A stretch of DNA of 64,000 nt, from assembly GCA_028280115.1 (NCBI GenBank), contig JANQMJ010000009.1, positions 1 through 64,000 on the forward strand, written 5' to 3'. This document shows, in pieces, positions 1 to 8,180 of the stretch. The position numbers and the translations under genes are program-made. The notes beneath the pieces are model-generated. The model ran no database searches. It was given only the letters and a program-made list of their open reading frames with translations, and was not told the origin of the DNA. Each line of letters begins with the position of its first letter. Positions within the stretch are counted from its first letter, which is position 1. This stretch comes from Parvularculaceae bacterium (GTDB taxonomy: Bacteria > Pseudomonadota > Alphaproteobacteria > Caulobacterales > Parvularculaceae).

Positions 1-76
1 TACGCGAAGGCGTTTGCGTCGGCCGCTCCGGCGGTTTACCTATAGGCGGCGACAGCAGCTGATTGAAAGACGCATC

Positions 77-325
77 ATGGGCGCCATCGGACCCTGGCAG
101 ATTATTATCATCCTGATTATCGCGCTCCTCCTTTTCGGCGGCGGCGGGCGGATTTCGTCGATGATGGGCGATTTCGCCAAGGGCATTAAGTCCTTCCGCA
201 AGGGCCTGCAGGACGAAGACGGCAAGGACAAGGACGAAGAAAAAAAGTCCCTGGAACAGCGCAGCAGTGAGGCGGTGGACATCACCCCGGCGAAGGATGA
301 AAAAAGCGGTTCAGATACAAAGTAG
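77..325 (+). CDS. tatA: Sec-independent protein translocase subunit TatA
   Basis: 82-residue TatA, the pore-forming or membrane-weakening subunit that moves folded, twin-arginine-signal proteins across the inner membrane. Visible: one N-terminal membrane helix (about residues 6-20, beginning PWQIIIILIIALLLF), the FG hinge widened to FGGGGR, an amphipathic helix with SFRKGL, then a very acidic/lysine-rich tail (DEDGKDKDEEKK). I use the ATG at 77 because the membrane helix should begin a few residues from the N-terminus; an in-frame start at 14 would add 21 Arg-rich residues not typical of the family. It heads a tatA-tatB-tatC run, with tatB 40 bp downstream. Identity is secure from composition and neighbours. 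Confidence 0.95.
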   Translation: MGAIGPWQIIIILIIALLLFGGGGRISSMMGDFAKGIKSFRKGLQDEDGKDKDEEKKSLEQRSSEAVDITPAKDEKSGSDTK

Positions 326-365
326 GCGCTGTGGCGTTGCCTCCCTTTTCCAAGGGGCGGCGTGA

Positions 366-737
366 ATGAATCTCGTTCCCCAGTTCGGTTTTTTCGAGCT
401 TTTGCTCATCGGCGTCGTCGCGCTGATCGTGGTCGGTCCGAAAGACCTGCCCAAGCTGATGCGCGCGGCCGGCCAGTTCGTCGCCAAGGCGCGGCGCATG
501 GCGGGCGAGTTCGCCGCGGCGTTCGACCAGATGGCGCGGGAGACCGAAATGGAAGAACTGCGCCAGGAGATCGAAACCCTCAAAAAGGAAAATGTCTTCG
601 CCAAGACCAAGCGCGAGATCGAAGAAAGCCTCACGCCGGCGGACAAAGCCCTGCGCGACGAAGCCGCCGAGATGAAAGACGCCGTCGCCAAGCCGCCTGA
701 GCGTGCAGCGCCGAAAGACGAGCCCGCCCAGTCATGA
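366..737 (+). CDS. tatB: Sec-independent protein translocase subunit TatB
   Basis: 123-residue TatB, which with TatC forms the receptor for twin-arginine signal peptides. The N-terminus shows the family pattern: a short periplasmic start, a membrane helix (FFELLLIGVVALIVVGP) and the signature VGPKDLPKLMR at the hinge. A long amphipathic and charged helix follows (about residues 35-90, rich in Glu/Lys and Arg), then a Pro/Ala/Lys tail. The VGPxxLP motif and longer cytoplasmic helix distinguish it from TatA just upstream. The stop overlaps the tatC start in an ATGA junction (734-737), so translation is probably coupled. Another frame here (from 362) is a shadow without family features. Confidence 0.95.
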   Translation: MNLVPQFGFFELLLIGVVALIVVGPKDLPKLMRAAGQFVAKARRMAGEFAAAFDQMARETEMEELRQEIETLKKENVFAKTKREIEESLTPADKALRDEAAEMKDAVAKPPERAAPKDEPAQS

Positions 738-1564
738 GCGCCGCGCCGGAAGACAGCGATACGCCGAGCGAAGAGGACGAAATCGACGCCTCCGCCGCGC
801 CCCTGCTTGATCATCTGACCGAACTGCGCAGCCGGCTGATCGTGTCCGTCGCGGCGATCGCCGTCGGTTTCGCGATCTGTTTTGCCTTTTCCATTCCGCT
901 TTACGAGTTTTTGGTCATTCCGTTCCGTAACGCTGTAGAATCGGCGGGGACCGATCCGACGCTTTATTTCGCGCCGCTGGAATTTTTCTTCACAAGGGTG
1001 CGGCTCGCCGCGCTTGGCGGGCTGGCGCTGGCGTTTCCCGTCGTCGCCTATCAGCTTTACCGCTTCGTTTCGCCCGGCCTTTACCGCCGCGAGCGCAAGG
1101 CGGCGCTGCCGTTTTTGCTCGCCATGCCGGTTCTGTTCACGGCGGGTGCGGCGCTGGTCTATTACGTCCTGATGCCGTTCGTCATGAGCTTCGCCGTGGG
1201 CATGGAGCGCGATGCGGTTGAGGGATCGGGCGTTACGATCGAGCTTTTGACCCGCGTCGGGGACTATCTCACGCTGATGACGACGCTGATCATGGCCTTC
1301 GGCTTTGCGTTTCAGTTACCGGTGTTTTTAACGCTCCTGGCGCGCGCGGGCATTGTCACCGCGACCATGCTTCGGCGCTATCGCAAATTCGCCATTGTCG
1401 GGATTTTCATCGTCGCCGCCTTCCTGACCCCGCCGGACCCTCTGAGCCAGCTTGTGCTCGGCGCATCGATCATCGCGCTTTATGAGATCTCGGTGATCTC
1501 GGTGCGCATGACCGAGAAAAAAGCCCGCAAGGAGATGGAGGAAGCCGAAGAGGCGTCGGCTTAA
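734..1564 (+). CDS. tatC: Sec-independent protein translocase subunit TatC
   Basis: 276-residue polytopic TatC, the primary docking site for twin-arginine signal peptides. Features seen: an acidic N-terminal extension (about 25 residues), the conserved cytoplasmic HLTELRSRL motif, six predicted membrane segments, a FAPLEFFFTRVRLAA stretch after the first segment, and the family C-terminal loop motif LTPPDPLSQL before the last helix. The C-terminus is charged (KKARKEMEEAEE). Start ATG at 734 overlaps the tatB stop by 4 bases. Length is normal. A palindromic repeat lies immediately downstream and separates it from serS; whether that repeat also ends transcription cannot be judged here. Confidence 0.96.
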   Translation: MSAAPEDSDTPSEEDEIDASAAPLLDHLTELRSRLIVSVAAIAVGFAICFAFSIPLYEFLVIPFRNAVESAGTDPTLYFAPLEFFFTRVRLAALGGLALAFPVVAYQLYRFVSPGLYRRERKAALPFLLAMPVLFTAGAALVYYVLMPFVMSFAVGMERDAVEGSGVTIELLTRVGDYLTLMTTLIMAFGFAFQLPVFLTLLARAGIVTATMLRRYRKFAIVGIFIVAAFLTPPDPLSQLVLGASIIALYEISVISVRMTEKKARKEMEEAEEASA

Positions 1565-1576
1565 GGTATCCTAATT

Positions 1577-1703
1577 CCTCCCCCGCTTGCGGGGGAGGTG
1601 TCGCCCCGGACTTGCTCCGGGGCGACGGAGGGGGTCATTATTGAACGTCGAATTCAGCCCCCTCCGTCAGCTTCGCTGACACCTCCCCCATAAATGGGGG
1701 AGG
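1577..1703. repeat. Palindromic intergenic repeat, family A
   Basis: Composite inverted repeat between tatC and serS. It opens with a CCTCCCCC...GGGGGAGG hairpin, continues through GGAGGGGG / CCCCCTCC halves, and closes with a second ACCTCCCCC...GGGGGAGG hairpin, so the whole element folds back on itself. Related copies lie at 10340-10457 and, more diverged, 27185-27309. No coding content; resembles the REP-like dispersed elements common in alphaproteobacterial intergenic DNA. Confidence 0.8.
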
Positions 1704-1753
1704 AAAACACGGCTACGCTAGACCGGACCGTGCAAGCCCGCTAAACCGCGCCT

Positions 1754-3034
1754 ATGTTGGACATGCGCTTCATTCGCGATGAGCCGGACGCGTTCGACGC
1801 CGGACTGGCGCGCCGGGGCCTTCCGCCCCGGGCCGGGGAAATCCTCGCCCTCGACAAGGACGCGCGCAAATTCACCGAAATCCTCAACGACCTGCAACAG
1901 CGGCGCAATGCGGCGTCCAAGGCGGTCGGCGCGGCCAAGGCCAGGGGGGACGAGGCCGAATTCAATCGCCTGCGCGAGGAAGTCGAGGACATCAAAAAGC
2001 AAATGCCCGTCGCCGAAGCCGAGCAAAAGAAAATGCTCGACGCCATCCATGACATCCTGGCGGGCGTTCCCAACATTCCGGCGAAAGACGTGCCGGTCGG
2101 CGAAGACGAAAGCGCCAATCAAGAAATCCGCCAATGGGGCGAGCCCAGGCGGCTCAACGACGCCAGGGAACATTTCGACATCGGCGAGGCCATGGGCCAG
2201 ATGGATTTCGAAACCGCGGCGGCGATGTCCGGCGCGCGGTTCGTTTTATTGAAAGGCCAGCTTGCGCGGCTCGAACGGGCCATCGCCAATTTCATGCTCG
2301 ATCTGCATACGGGCGAATTCGGCTATCAGGAATGCCAGCCGCCCTTGCTGGTGCGCGACGAGGCGCTGTTCGGCACCGGGCAGTTGCCGAAATTCGCCGA
2401 GGATCAGTTCGTGACGACGGCCGATCTGACGCTCATTCCCACCGCCGAAGTGTCGCTGACCAATATCGTCCGCGAGCAAATCCTCAACGAAGAAGCGCTT
2501 CCCTTGCGCTTTACCGCCTGGACGCCGTGTTTCCGCTCCGAGGCGGGAGCGGCGGGCAAGGACACCAGAGGCATGATCCGCCTGCATCAATTTTCCAAGG
2601 TCGAACTCGTTTCCATCACGGCGCCGGAGCAATCCGAAGCCGAACATGAGCGCATGACCGAATGCGCCGAGGAAGTGTTAAAACGTCTGGAACTGGCTTA
2701 CCGCACCGTGGTGCTGTCCACCGGCGACATGGGCTTTGCGGCCAACAAGACCTATGACATCGAAGTCTGGCTGCCGGGGCAGGGGCGCTATCGGGAAATT
2801 TCGTCCTGTTCCAACTGCGGCGACTTTCAGGCCCGGCGCATGAATGCGCGCTGCAGACCGAAAGGCGAAAAGCAAACCCGCTTCGTCCATACGCTTAACG
2901 GCTCGGGCCTTGCGGTGGGCCGCACGCTGGTGGCGATCCTGGAGAACTATCAGCAGCCGGACGGTTCCGTCGCCGTGCCGGACGTTTTAAAGCCTTACAT
3001 GGGCGGCGCCGACAAGATTGAGGGGGCGAAATGA
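1754..3034 (+). CDS. serS: Seryl-tRNA synthetase
   Basis: 426-residue class II synthetase that charges tRNA-Ser (and tRNA-Sec where present) with serine in the cytoplasm. The N-terminus [14 protein letters not shown] and the following charged coiled-coil hairpin (about residues 28-105) form the tRNA-binding arm. The catalytic domain shows TAEVSLTN, class II motif 2 ([19 protein letters not shown]) and motif 3 ([17 protein letters not shown]), plus the serine-specific [15 protein letters not shown] segment. Length fits the family. Start ATG at 1754 gives the canonical ML-D-x-xFIR N-terminus. It sits between tat genes and surE, the standard alphaproteobacterial order, separated on both sides by repeat elements. 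Confidence 0.97.
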   Translation: MLDMRFIRDEPDAFDAGLARRGLPPRAGEILALDKDARKFTEILNDLQQRRNAASKAVGAAKARGDEAEFNRLREEVEDIKKQMPVAEAEQKKMLDAIHDILAGVPNIPAKDVPVGEDESANQEIRQWGEPRRLNDAREHFDIGEAMGQMDFETAAAMSGARFVLLKGQLARLERAIANFMLDLHTGEFGYQECQPPLLVRDEALFGTGQLPKFAEDQFVTTADLTLIPTAEVSLTNIVREQILNEEALPLRFTAWTPCFRSEAGAAGKDTRGMIRLHQFSKVELVSITAPEQSEAEHERMTECAEEVLKRLELAYRTVVLSTGDMGFAANKTYDIEVWLPGQGRYREISSCSNCGDFQARRMNARCRPKGEKQTRFVHTLNGSGLAVGRTLVAILENYQQPDGSVAVPDVLKPYMGGADKIEGAK

Positions 3035-3037
3035 GAT

Positions 3038-3185
3038 CGTCATCCCGGATGCAATGCAGCATGAAATGCTGCTTTGCTGATCCGGGATCGTTCAAATTTT
3101 CTGAGCGTCTGTTGAAACCGATCCCGTGTCTGCGCCGCATCACCCCGGATTTGATCCGGGGCGCTGCGCCGCGCACGGGATGACG
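3038..3185. repeat. Palindromic intergenic repeat, family B
   Basis: Fills the serS-surE gap. The ends are inverted copies of CGTCATCCCG / CGGGATGACG. Inside are smaller hairpins (for example GATCCGGG/CCCGGAT and GCAGCATGAAATGCTGC). Similar bracketing is seen at 31948-32100 and, with a shortened end sequence, at 28873-28965 and 32261-32425. Non-coding. Confidence 0.75.
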
Positions 3186-3212
3186 AATGAGTAGAAACGA
3201 GTGGGTAGAAAA

Positions 3213-3986
3213 ATGCGTATTCTTTGCTCCAATGACGACGGCGTTAACGCGCGCGGGCTCGAAAGCCTGGTCAGGATTGCGCAACAACTCAGCGACGATG
3301 TCTGGGTCGTGGCGCCCCAGGAAGAACAGTCCGGCGCGGCGCGGGCGCTGACGCTCGCCCATCCCATTCGCATCCGCAAATTCGAGGAGCGCCGCTTTTC
3401 CGTCACCGGCACGCCGAGCGACGCCGTGGTGATGGGCGTGACGAAAATCCTTGCTGACAAGAAGCCCGATCTTCTTTTGTCGGGCGTCAATAACGGCCAG
3501 AACATCGCCGAGGACGTGACCGTTTCCGGCACCATCGCCGCCGCGTTTCAGGGCATGAGCTTCGGCATTCCTTCCGTCGCCTTGTCGCTGGCGCGCATGG
3601 CGCGCGAACGCGCGCGCTGGATCACGCCGGAAACCTACGGCGCGTCGGTGATCCGCCGGCTGCTCGAACAGGGCTGGCCCAGGGACGTCGTCATCAACAT
3701 CAACTTTCCCGACCGCGACCCGGACGACGTCACGCAAATCGAAGTCACGCGCCAGGGCCATCGCGATGCGGTTCAGCTTTTCGCCGAACAGCGCAAGGAC
3801 CTGCGCGGCGGGACCTATTTCTGGTACGGCTATACGGGCGAGCTTTCCGATCCGGCCCACGGCACGGACCTTCATGCGATCTATGAGGGCCGAATTTCCA
3901 TCACCCCGCTGCATCTTGCGCTGACTCACGAAGACGCGCACGCTGCGCTTTCGACAGCGCTCAACGGCGCGGCGAAGATCGCTTAA
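3213..3986 (+). CDS. surE: 5'/3'-nucleotidase SurE
   Basis: 257-residue SurE, a metal-dependent nucleoside monophosphate phosphatase linked to stress and stationary-phase survival. The N-terminal signature MRILCSNDDGVNARG carries the paired aspartates that bind the divalent metal. SGVNNGQNIAEDVTVSGTI is the second family motif, with the Asn ligand. INFP and the later sugar/phosphate-site region are also present. I choose ATG 3213 (MRILCSNDDG) over the in-frame GTG at 3201, because SurE proteins start directly at this strand. The usual alphaproteobacterial neighbour pcm (isoaspartyl methyltransferase) is absent: nlpD follows directly. The last codon and stop of surE overlap the first CtrA-type box. 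Confidence 0.96.
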   Translation: MRILCSNDDGVNARGLESLVRIAQQLSDDVWVVAPQEEQSGAARALTLAHPIRIRKFEERRFSVTGTPSDAVVMGVTKILADKKPDLLLSGVNNGQNIAEDVTVSGTIAAAFQGMSFGIPSVALSLARMARERARWITPETYGASVIRRLLEQGWPRDVVININFPDRDPDDVTQIEVTRQGHRDAVQLFAEQRKDLRGGTYFWYGYTGELSDPAHGTDLHAIYEGRISITPLHLALTHEDAHAALSTALNGAAKIA

Positions 3987-3997
3987 AGGATTTTTAA
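3983..3997. promoter_or_regulatory. CtrA-type box 1 (TTAA-N7-TTAA)
   Basis: TTAAAGGATTTTTAA: two TTAA half-sites separated by exactly 7 bases, the CtrA consensus spacing. It overlaps the surE stop codon and lies about 90 bp upstream of the nlpD start. A second perfect box is 31 bp further on, about three helical turns. Function is inferred from consensus only. Confidence 0.6.
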
Positions 3998-4013
3998 TCT
4001 TTCCTGCGCGATT

Positions 4014-4028
4014 TTAACTTTTGGTTAA
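4014..4028. promoter_or_regulatory. CtrA-type box 2 (TTAA-N7-TTAA)
   Basis: TTAACTTTTGGTTAACC contains TTAA-N7-TTAA followed by CC, matching the extended CtrA consensus. It is 57 bp from the nlpD ATG at 4085, a distance suited to activation with the box overlapping a -35 region. The same face of the helix carries box 1, so cooperative binding is plausible. Confidence 0.65.
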
Positions 4029-4084
4029 CCAAAGTTGACAAATTTCGGGCCGAATCGTTGAGGTGTTTGCGTTCGGAGGGGGCG

Positions 4085-5236
4085 ATGAAGTTTATGGGCT
4101 GGATCATCTTTGCAGCGACAGGGCTGGCGGCGGCCGCCTGCGGTTCGCACGGCGATTACGCCCCCATAACCTACGGCGCCGATACGGCGCGCCAGGCGCA
4201 GATTTATAATTCGCCCAGCGCGGCGGGCCAGGCGCAGCAGGCGGCGCCGCGCGCGATCCCCGCCTCGACGACCGAGGTTGAAACCGCGGGTCTGCGGCCG
4301 GTCTCGGCGGTCTATCTTACCGAGCCGGGCGAGATTGAAACCTTGCGCATGCCCGCAAGCGCGAACGCCGTGATGATCACCGTGCGCCGCGGCGATACGG
4401 TCTACGCCATCGGCCGGCGCTATGACGTTTCGCCGCAAGCGATCATCGCCGAAAACAATCTAAGCGCGCCCTATCTTCTTTCCGTCGGCCAGACGCTGCG
4501 TTTGCCCGCGGCAAGCGCCCCAGCTGCGCAAGCAGCGCCGGCCCGCAAGGTCGTCGCCCGCGACCGACTTTATCGCGTAGAGGCCGGCGACACGCTCTAT
4601 TCGATTTCAAGGCGCTGGGACGTCGCCCCCAGGGTCATCGCCCAGGCGAACGGCCTGACGCCGCCCTATGCGCTCGGCGTCGGCCAGCAACTCCTGATCC
4701 CGAAGGCGCGCGTTACGGACGATGTTTACGCCGCCGCGCCGCAGCGCTCAGCGCCGCAACAGGCCCAGCCGAAACAACAAGCTACGCGCGAACCGCAAAA
4801 CGTCGCCGACCTGGCGAAGTCGGTTTCCTATGCGACGCCGCCGCAACCCGAACCGCTGCGTCTGTTCGACTGGCCGGTCAGGGGCAAGATCGTGGCGCGC
4901 TACGGCGCCGGCGAGGGCGGGCGCCGCAATGACGGCGTCAACATCGCCGCGCCCGCGGGCACGCCGGTGCGCGCCGCCGCCGACGGCGAAGTGGTCTATC
5001 GCGGCGCGGAACTCGACGGCTTCGGCAATCTCCTGCTGGTCAAACACGCCGACGGTTTCGTCACCGCCTACGCCCATAACGACGCCATGCTGGTCAAGAA
5101 AGGCCAGACGGTGCGCCAGGGACAGGTGATCGCCAAGGTCGGTCAGACCGGCGCGGTGACGACGCCGCAGCTGCATTTCGAAATTCGCCAGAATCTTAAA
5201 TCGGTCGATCCGATCGCCCTTCTGGGGGCGCAATGA
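4085..5236 (+). CDS. nlpD: NlpD-like lipoprotein: two LysM domains plus degenerate LytM (M23) domain
   Basis: 383-residue predicted lipoprotein. The signal peptide ends in an AAAC lipobox (Cys19). Two LysM peptidoglycan-binding domains follow (about 98-141 and 162-206), then a Gln/Pro linker and a LytM/M23 fold (about 260-380). The metal-site residues are not those of active M23 peptidases: the H-x-G-x-D position reads NDGVN and the final HLH reads QLH. This is the degenerate pattern of E. coli NlpD, which activates cell-wall amidases rather than cutting itself. ATG at 4085 follows a GGAGGGG ribosome site; an upstream in-frame start at 4058 would bury the lipobox. Probable role: amidase activation at division. 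Two CtrA-type boxes precede it and an intrinsic terminator follows. Confidence 0.9.
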   Translation: MKFMGWIIFAATGLAAAACGSHGDYAPITYGADTARQAQIYNSPSAAGQAQQAAPRAIPASTTEVETAGLRPVSAVYLTEPGEIETLRMPASANAVMITVRRGDTVYAIGRRYDVSPQAIIAENNLSAPYLLSVGQTLRLPAASAPAAQAAPARKVVARDRLYRVEAGDTLYSISRRWDVAPRVIAQANGLTPPYALGVGQQLLIPKARVTDDVYAAAPQRSAPQQAQPKQQATREPQNVADLAKSVSYATPPQPEPLRLFDWPVRGKIVARYGAGEGGRRNDGVNIAAPAGTPVRAAADGEVVYRGAELDGFGNLLLVKHADGFVTAYAHNDAMLVKKGQTVRQGQVIAKVGQTGAVTTPQLHFEIRQNLKSVDPIALLGAQ

Positions 5237-5329
5237 GTTGTTAGTTTGCGCCAGCAAGCGGGGCGGCGTTGTGTATCGTGTGTTTGTAAAGTGTGCGTTT
5301 GTATAAGAAAGTAGAATGCGTAACCATTA

Positions 5330-5352
5330 GCGGGCCTTTTGGCCCGCTTTTT
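5330..5352 (+). terminator. Intrinsic terminator after nlpD
   Basis: GCGGGCC-TTTT-GGCCCGC hairpin followed directly by TTTTTCTTTT, about 95 bp after the nlpD stop. A perfect 7-bp stem plus T-run is a strong rho-independent signal. It insulates nlpD from the opposing gene that ends at 5374. Confidence 0.9.
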
Positions 5353-5373
5353 CTTTTGCAAGGGCTGGAAGGG

Positions 5374-6207
5374 TCACCAGCGTTTTACAAGAACGATGGA
5401 GCAATCATCTTCGACATGGCCGACCGTTTGCGCACGACCGGGCAGTAAATACAGTCCGGACAATTCGAATATGCTTAAACTTGACAGCGCTTCATCCAAC
5501 ATCTCTTGAATGTCGCCGATGCTTGAAGGAATTTCATCCATCAGACGATCTTTTATCTTGCCTGATATAATTCCTCCTTCAACCCAGCATCCATACCAGG
5601 CGACGTGCCCGCGGGCTCGGCCTGCGGCGTCGACATAAAGGTATATCCAAAATCGTATCTCAGCGTCGTAATCGAACCAGCCGGACACATCGACCCTGAC
5701 AGGAACCCTGATGTAGACAAACTTTTGAGAGGGCGCGTGATTAGGCCACATATCCCATGTGATGATCGGATCGCCCCGAGCCCGCAATCTACGATTGGAG
5801 GCGACTTCATCGCGTATGCGTTCGCGAATGCCCGGACGCCCCAATGAGCCAAGCGCGATTGGCGGAAGCTCTACGCTGTTCTGGCGGATGATAAGCACAG
5901 AGGAGGTTATGTCGTTAAAGTTTTGCGACTGTAAGTTCATAATGTCCCGGGATGAATTGCCGTTCACGGAGAACATTGCGTATCGGCCTTTGTAGCGGGC
6001 GTGTTGGAAAAGAGCGACATATCCTGCCTGTTCGTTGCGGGAGGCGCCTAATCGCAAAGAGGAGATTCGATCATGAAGACTTGCGCTGGACAGCCATGAT
6101 TTAGAGATTCGCAAATACGAAGTCGGGGGCGACATTTGCGGCAGGCTGGCGAATGTGGAATTTCCTCCGAAATTGGAGTGTCGATAAAGTCTCGTCCAGA
6201 TGCTCAT
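5374..6207 (-). CDS. Beta/gamma-crystallin-like protein with unknown C-terminal domain
   Basis: 277 residues, no signal peptide seen. The N-terminal ~107 residues look like two Greek-key motifs of a beta/gamma-crystallin domain. Motif 1 (about 4-53) starts TRLYRHSNFGGNS and ends HDRISS. Motif 2 (63-107) has YVALFQHARYKGR and ends NDITSS (98-103), matching the calcium-binding N/D-N/D-x-x-S/T-S clamp exactly. Motif 1's clamp is one residue off (H for N/D). The C-terminal ~160 residues contain aromatic-rich beta-like strands (WFDYDAEIRFWIYLYV) and a Cys (CWVEGG); I do not recognise this part. The start overlaps the stop of the upstream gene (ATGA, 6204-6207), so the two are probably co-translated. 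Base composition is AT-richer than the flanking tat and flagellar genes, hinting at acquisition. The crystallin call is my pattern reading. Confidence 0.7.
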   Translation of the reverse strand: MSIWTRLYRHSNFGGNSTFASLPQMSPPTSYLRISKSWLSSASLHDRISSLRLGASRNEQAGYVALFQHARYKGRYAMFSVNGNSSRDIMNLQSQNFNDITSSVLIIRQNSVELPPIALGSLGRPGIRERIRDEVASNRRLRARGDPIITWDMWPNHAPSQKFVYIRVPVRVDVSGWFDYDAEIRFWIYLYVDAAGRARGHVAWYGCWVEGGIISGKIKDRLMDEIPSSIGDIQEMLDEALSSLSIFELSGLYLLPGRAQTVGHVEDDCSIVLVKRW

Positions 6208-6677
6208 TTCTTTTTCCCCGCTCCCTTTTTTTTGCCGGCGTCATCAAGGTCGCCGAGAAGCTCGATCGCATCGGCGACGAGTTCCTCCTCGTCCGGAAGA
6301 AGGTCGCCCCTTGTAACGAGTTCGTTAATGGCCCCCTCCAGAAGCCGTATCTGATTGTCGCCCTTTTCATTCTTGGCGATCGTCATAACCCCGCGCAGCA
6401 AGCTTGAGCCGCCCTTTTCGCTATATTCAGGAATAAAGCGGGTGACGTTTTGCGACAGGGAGCCGCGCAGTAGATGATCGTCATCATTCGATGCGATTTC
6501 TTTCTTGGTCATCGGGGGAAAGCGACGCGGTTGCGGCAACGGCGCCACCGCCGTCAATTCGGTTCCCTGGCTCGGGCCGCTATCGCCGTATTTTTGCTTG
6601 AGGTATTGAGCGCGCTTCGCGACTTCGGTTAAAGCGTCTTCGCGCATGAAGGCGCGCTCAAGTTCGATTTTGAGCAT
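6204..6677 (-). CDS. Hypothetical charged protein, first gene of the crystallin unit
   Basis: 157 residues, family not recognised. No membrane segment or signal peptide. It has a helical N-terminus (MLKIELERAFMREDALTEVAKRAQYLKQKYG), a Pro-rich linker (about 45-58), a middle helical region, an acidic helix (LLPDEEELVADAIELLGDLDD) and a basic Gly/Lys tail ending KKKGAGKKK. The ATG at 6677 is preceded by AAAGGAG at good spacing. Its stop overlaps the start of the crystallin-like gene by 4 bases, implying coupled translation and perhaps a physical partnership. Upstream lies a 390-bp AT-rich spacer that should carry the promoter. Codons are AT-richer than in the flanking conserved genes. Function unknown. 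Confidence 0.75.
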   Translation of the reverse strand: MLKIELERAFMREDALTEVAKRAQYLKQKYGDSGPSQGTELTAVAPLPQPRRFPPMTKKEIASNDDDHLLRGSLSQNVTRFIPEYSEKGGSSLLRGVMTIAKNEKGDNQIRLLEGAINELVTRGDLLPDEEELVADAIELLGDLDDAGKKKGAGKKK

Positions 6678-7067
6678 CGCAAACTCCTTTCATTCTGTTG
6701 ACCAGGTTTCGCAGCGTGCGGCCGCGCAATATGACCCCCGCTAAGCGGGCCGTTAAAGCCGCTTATTCAGGTTTGTAAAATATTATCTGTACTCAGATCT
6801 TTTATACGATACTAAGACGCGATACAGCGCAATCGTTATAAGAAGCAATCAACACTCTATCTTGGTAAATAAAAAAAGCAATATGCCTGCGCTTATTAAT
6901 CGGTTTCTACAACAATAATATTAGAAGATTTTTTGAGGGTTCTAGTAAAGATGTCTGGTTTAGAGGGCCGCTTGGATCGGATTTGCGCAACGGCGCAACC
7001 ACAAAAAAGAAAACCCGCAATTGCCGGCGCCGTCTGTGTGAATTAGCGCTGGCGTAAGCTTGCGCCT
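6678..7067. other. Gene-free AT-rich spacer
   Basis: 390 bp between the 6204-6677 gene and the 3' end of flhF. Positions 6770-6960 are distinctly AT-rich for this replicon. It presumably holds the promoter of the leftward two-gene unit (a TAATAT-like -10 around 6778-6790 read leftward is possible but has no convincing -35). No coding sequence with family features is visible. Confidence 0.5.
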
Positions 7068-8165
7068 TTATCCAATCCGTCCCGGTCGGCTGGCGATCAT
7101 GCGGCGGGCGAGAAACTCCGCGCTGGCGGGCAAAAGGCCTTCGGAAATGAACGGCGTTTCGGAAAAATGCGCCAGCGCCAGTTCGCCTTCGAAGGCGGCG
7201 CTGAGCCCGGCGCCGACGCGCTTGGTGGCGTCGAATTTGGTGAGGATGCATCGCCGCACGCCAATTTCCTTAAACGCCAGCGCCCAGTCGAGATATTCCG
7301 CCGCGTCGCCGCTTGCCGGCAAGACCAGCACCGGTTCGCCGGCGGAGGCTTCCTGATAGCTGCGCAAGGCGGCGACATCGCCGGCGTCATAAGGGCTCAC
7401 GCCCGGCGTATCGAGCAATACGGCGCCGTCGGGGCGGCGGGCGCGCATGACCTGCTGCACGTCGAGGGGCGATTCCACGATGTAATAATCCGCGCCGAGC
7501 GCTTCGGAATAAGAACGGATCTGATCGACCGCGCCGGCCCGGCCCACATCGGCGGTCAGCATGAAGGCGGTCTGGCCGTTTTCCGATGCAGTCGCGGCCA
7601 GCTTGGCGGCGCAGGAGGTCTTGCCCGCGCCGGTCGGTCCGACCAGCATGATCGGCGTCGACGGCGAACATTGCAGGGGGGCGAAAGAAAACGCGCTGCT
7701 AAAGGCGGTTTCGAGCCGGTAAAGGTCTTCGTCGATGCGCGCATTCTTGGCCCCGGCGATGAGCGCGGCGAGCAGCTGCTGGCCGACGCCGTGCGGCGCC
7801 AGGATCTCCGCCATGGCGCGCACGGTTTGATCGCTCATGTCGAAACGCGGCGCATGCTTGCCGCCGGTCAGTTTCGAACTGAGCTGGGTGAGCGCGTCTT
7901 CGGAAAAGCGCTGTTCGATGGTTTCGTTGAGTCGCGCGCCCGCCGCCGTCTTGAACGGGCCTTCATCGACGGCGTCGCGCGCCGCGCCGGCGAAAGACGC
8001 CTTGGGCGTGGGTTCGGGCGCTGACGGCGCTGGCTTGTCCGAGGCGGTCACCTCGACATCGCCGCTCGGCAGTTCGCGCACCGACACCACCACCGCTTTT
8101 TTGCCCAACGCGCGATGCGCCTTTTTCTTCGCCGCATTAAGGTCTTGGGCGATGAATTTCATCAT
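7068..8165 (-). CDS. flhF: Flagellar biosynthesis GTPase FlhF
   Basis: 365-residue SRP-family GTPase that helps place and assemble the polar flagellum, acting with FlhA at the inner membrane. N-terminus MMKFIAQDLNAAKKKAHRALG is the FlhF B-domain start. The NG domain shows the P-loop VGPTGAGKTSCAAKLA, DVGRAGAVDQIRSYSEALG, the G3-like VLLDTPG and the specificity motif LTKFDATKRVGAGLSAAF (TKxD). The B-domain is Ala/Pro-rich and short, so the protein is smaller than gamma-proteobacterial FlhF. It lies 15 bp after flhA on the same strand, the usual flhA-flhF arrangement. Two adjacent ATGs (8165, 8162) are equally possible starts. Confidence 0.93.
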   Translation of the reverse strand: MMKFIAQDLNAAKKKAHRALGKKAVVVSVRELPSGDVEVTASDKPAPSAPEPTPKASFAGAARDAVDEGPFKTAAGARLNETIEQRFSEDALTQLSSKLTGGKHAPRFDMSDQTVRAMAEILAPHGVGQQLLAALIAGAKNARIDEDLYRLETAFSSAFSFAPLQCSPSTPIMLVGPTGAGKTSCAAKLAATASENGQTAFMLTADVGRAGAVDQIRSYSEALGADYYIVESPLDVQQVMRARRPDGAVLLDTPGVSPYDAGDVAALRSYQEASAGEPVLVLPASGDAAEYLDWALAFKEIGVRRCILTKFDATKRVGAGLSAAFEGELALAHFSETPFISEGLLPASAEFLARRMIASRPGRIG

Positions 8166-8180
8166 GAAGAGTCAGCCAAC

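Noticed and set aside
6907..7251. 114-codon leftward frame overlapping the end of flhF
   Set aside because: Runs out of phase through the flhF 3' end with Arg-rich composition; no start signal.
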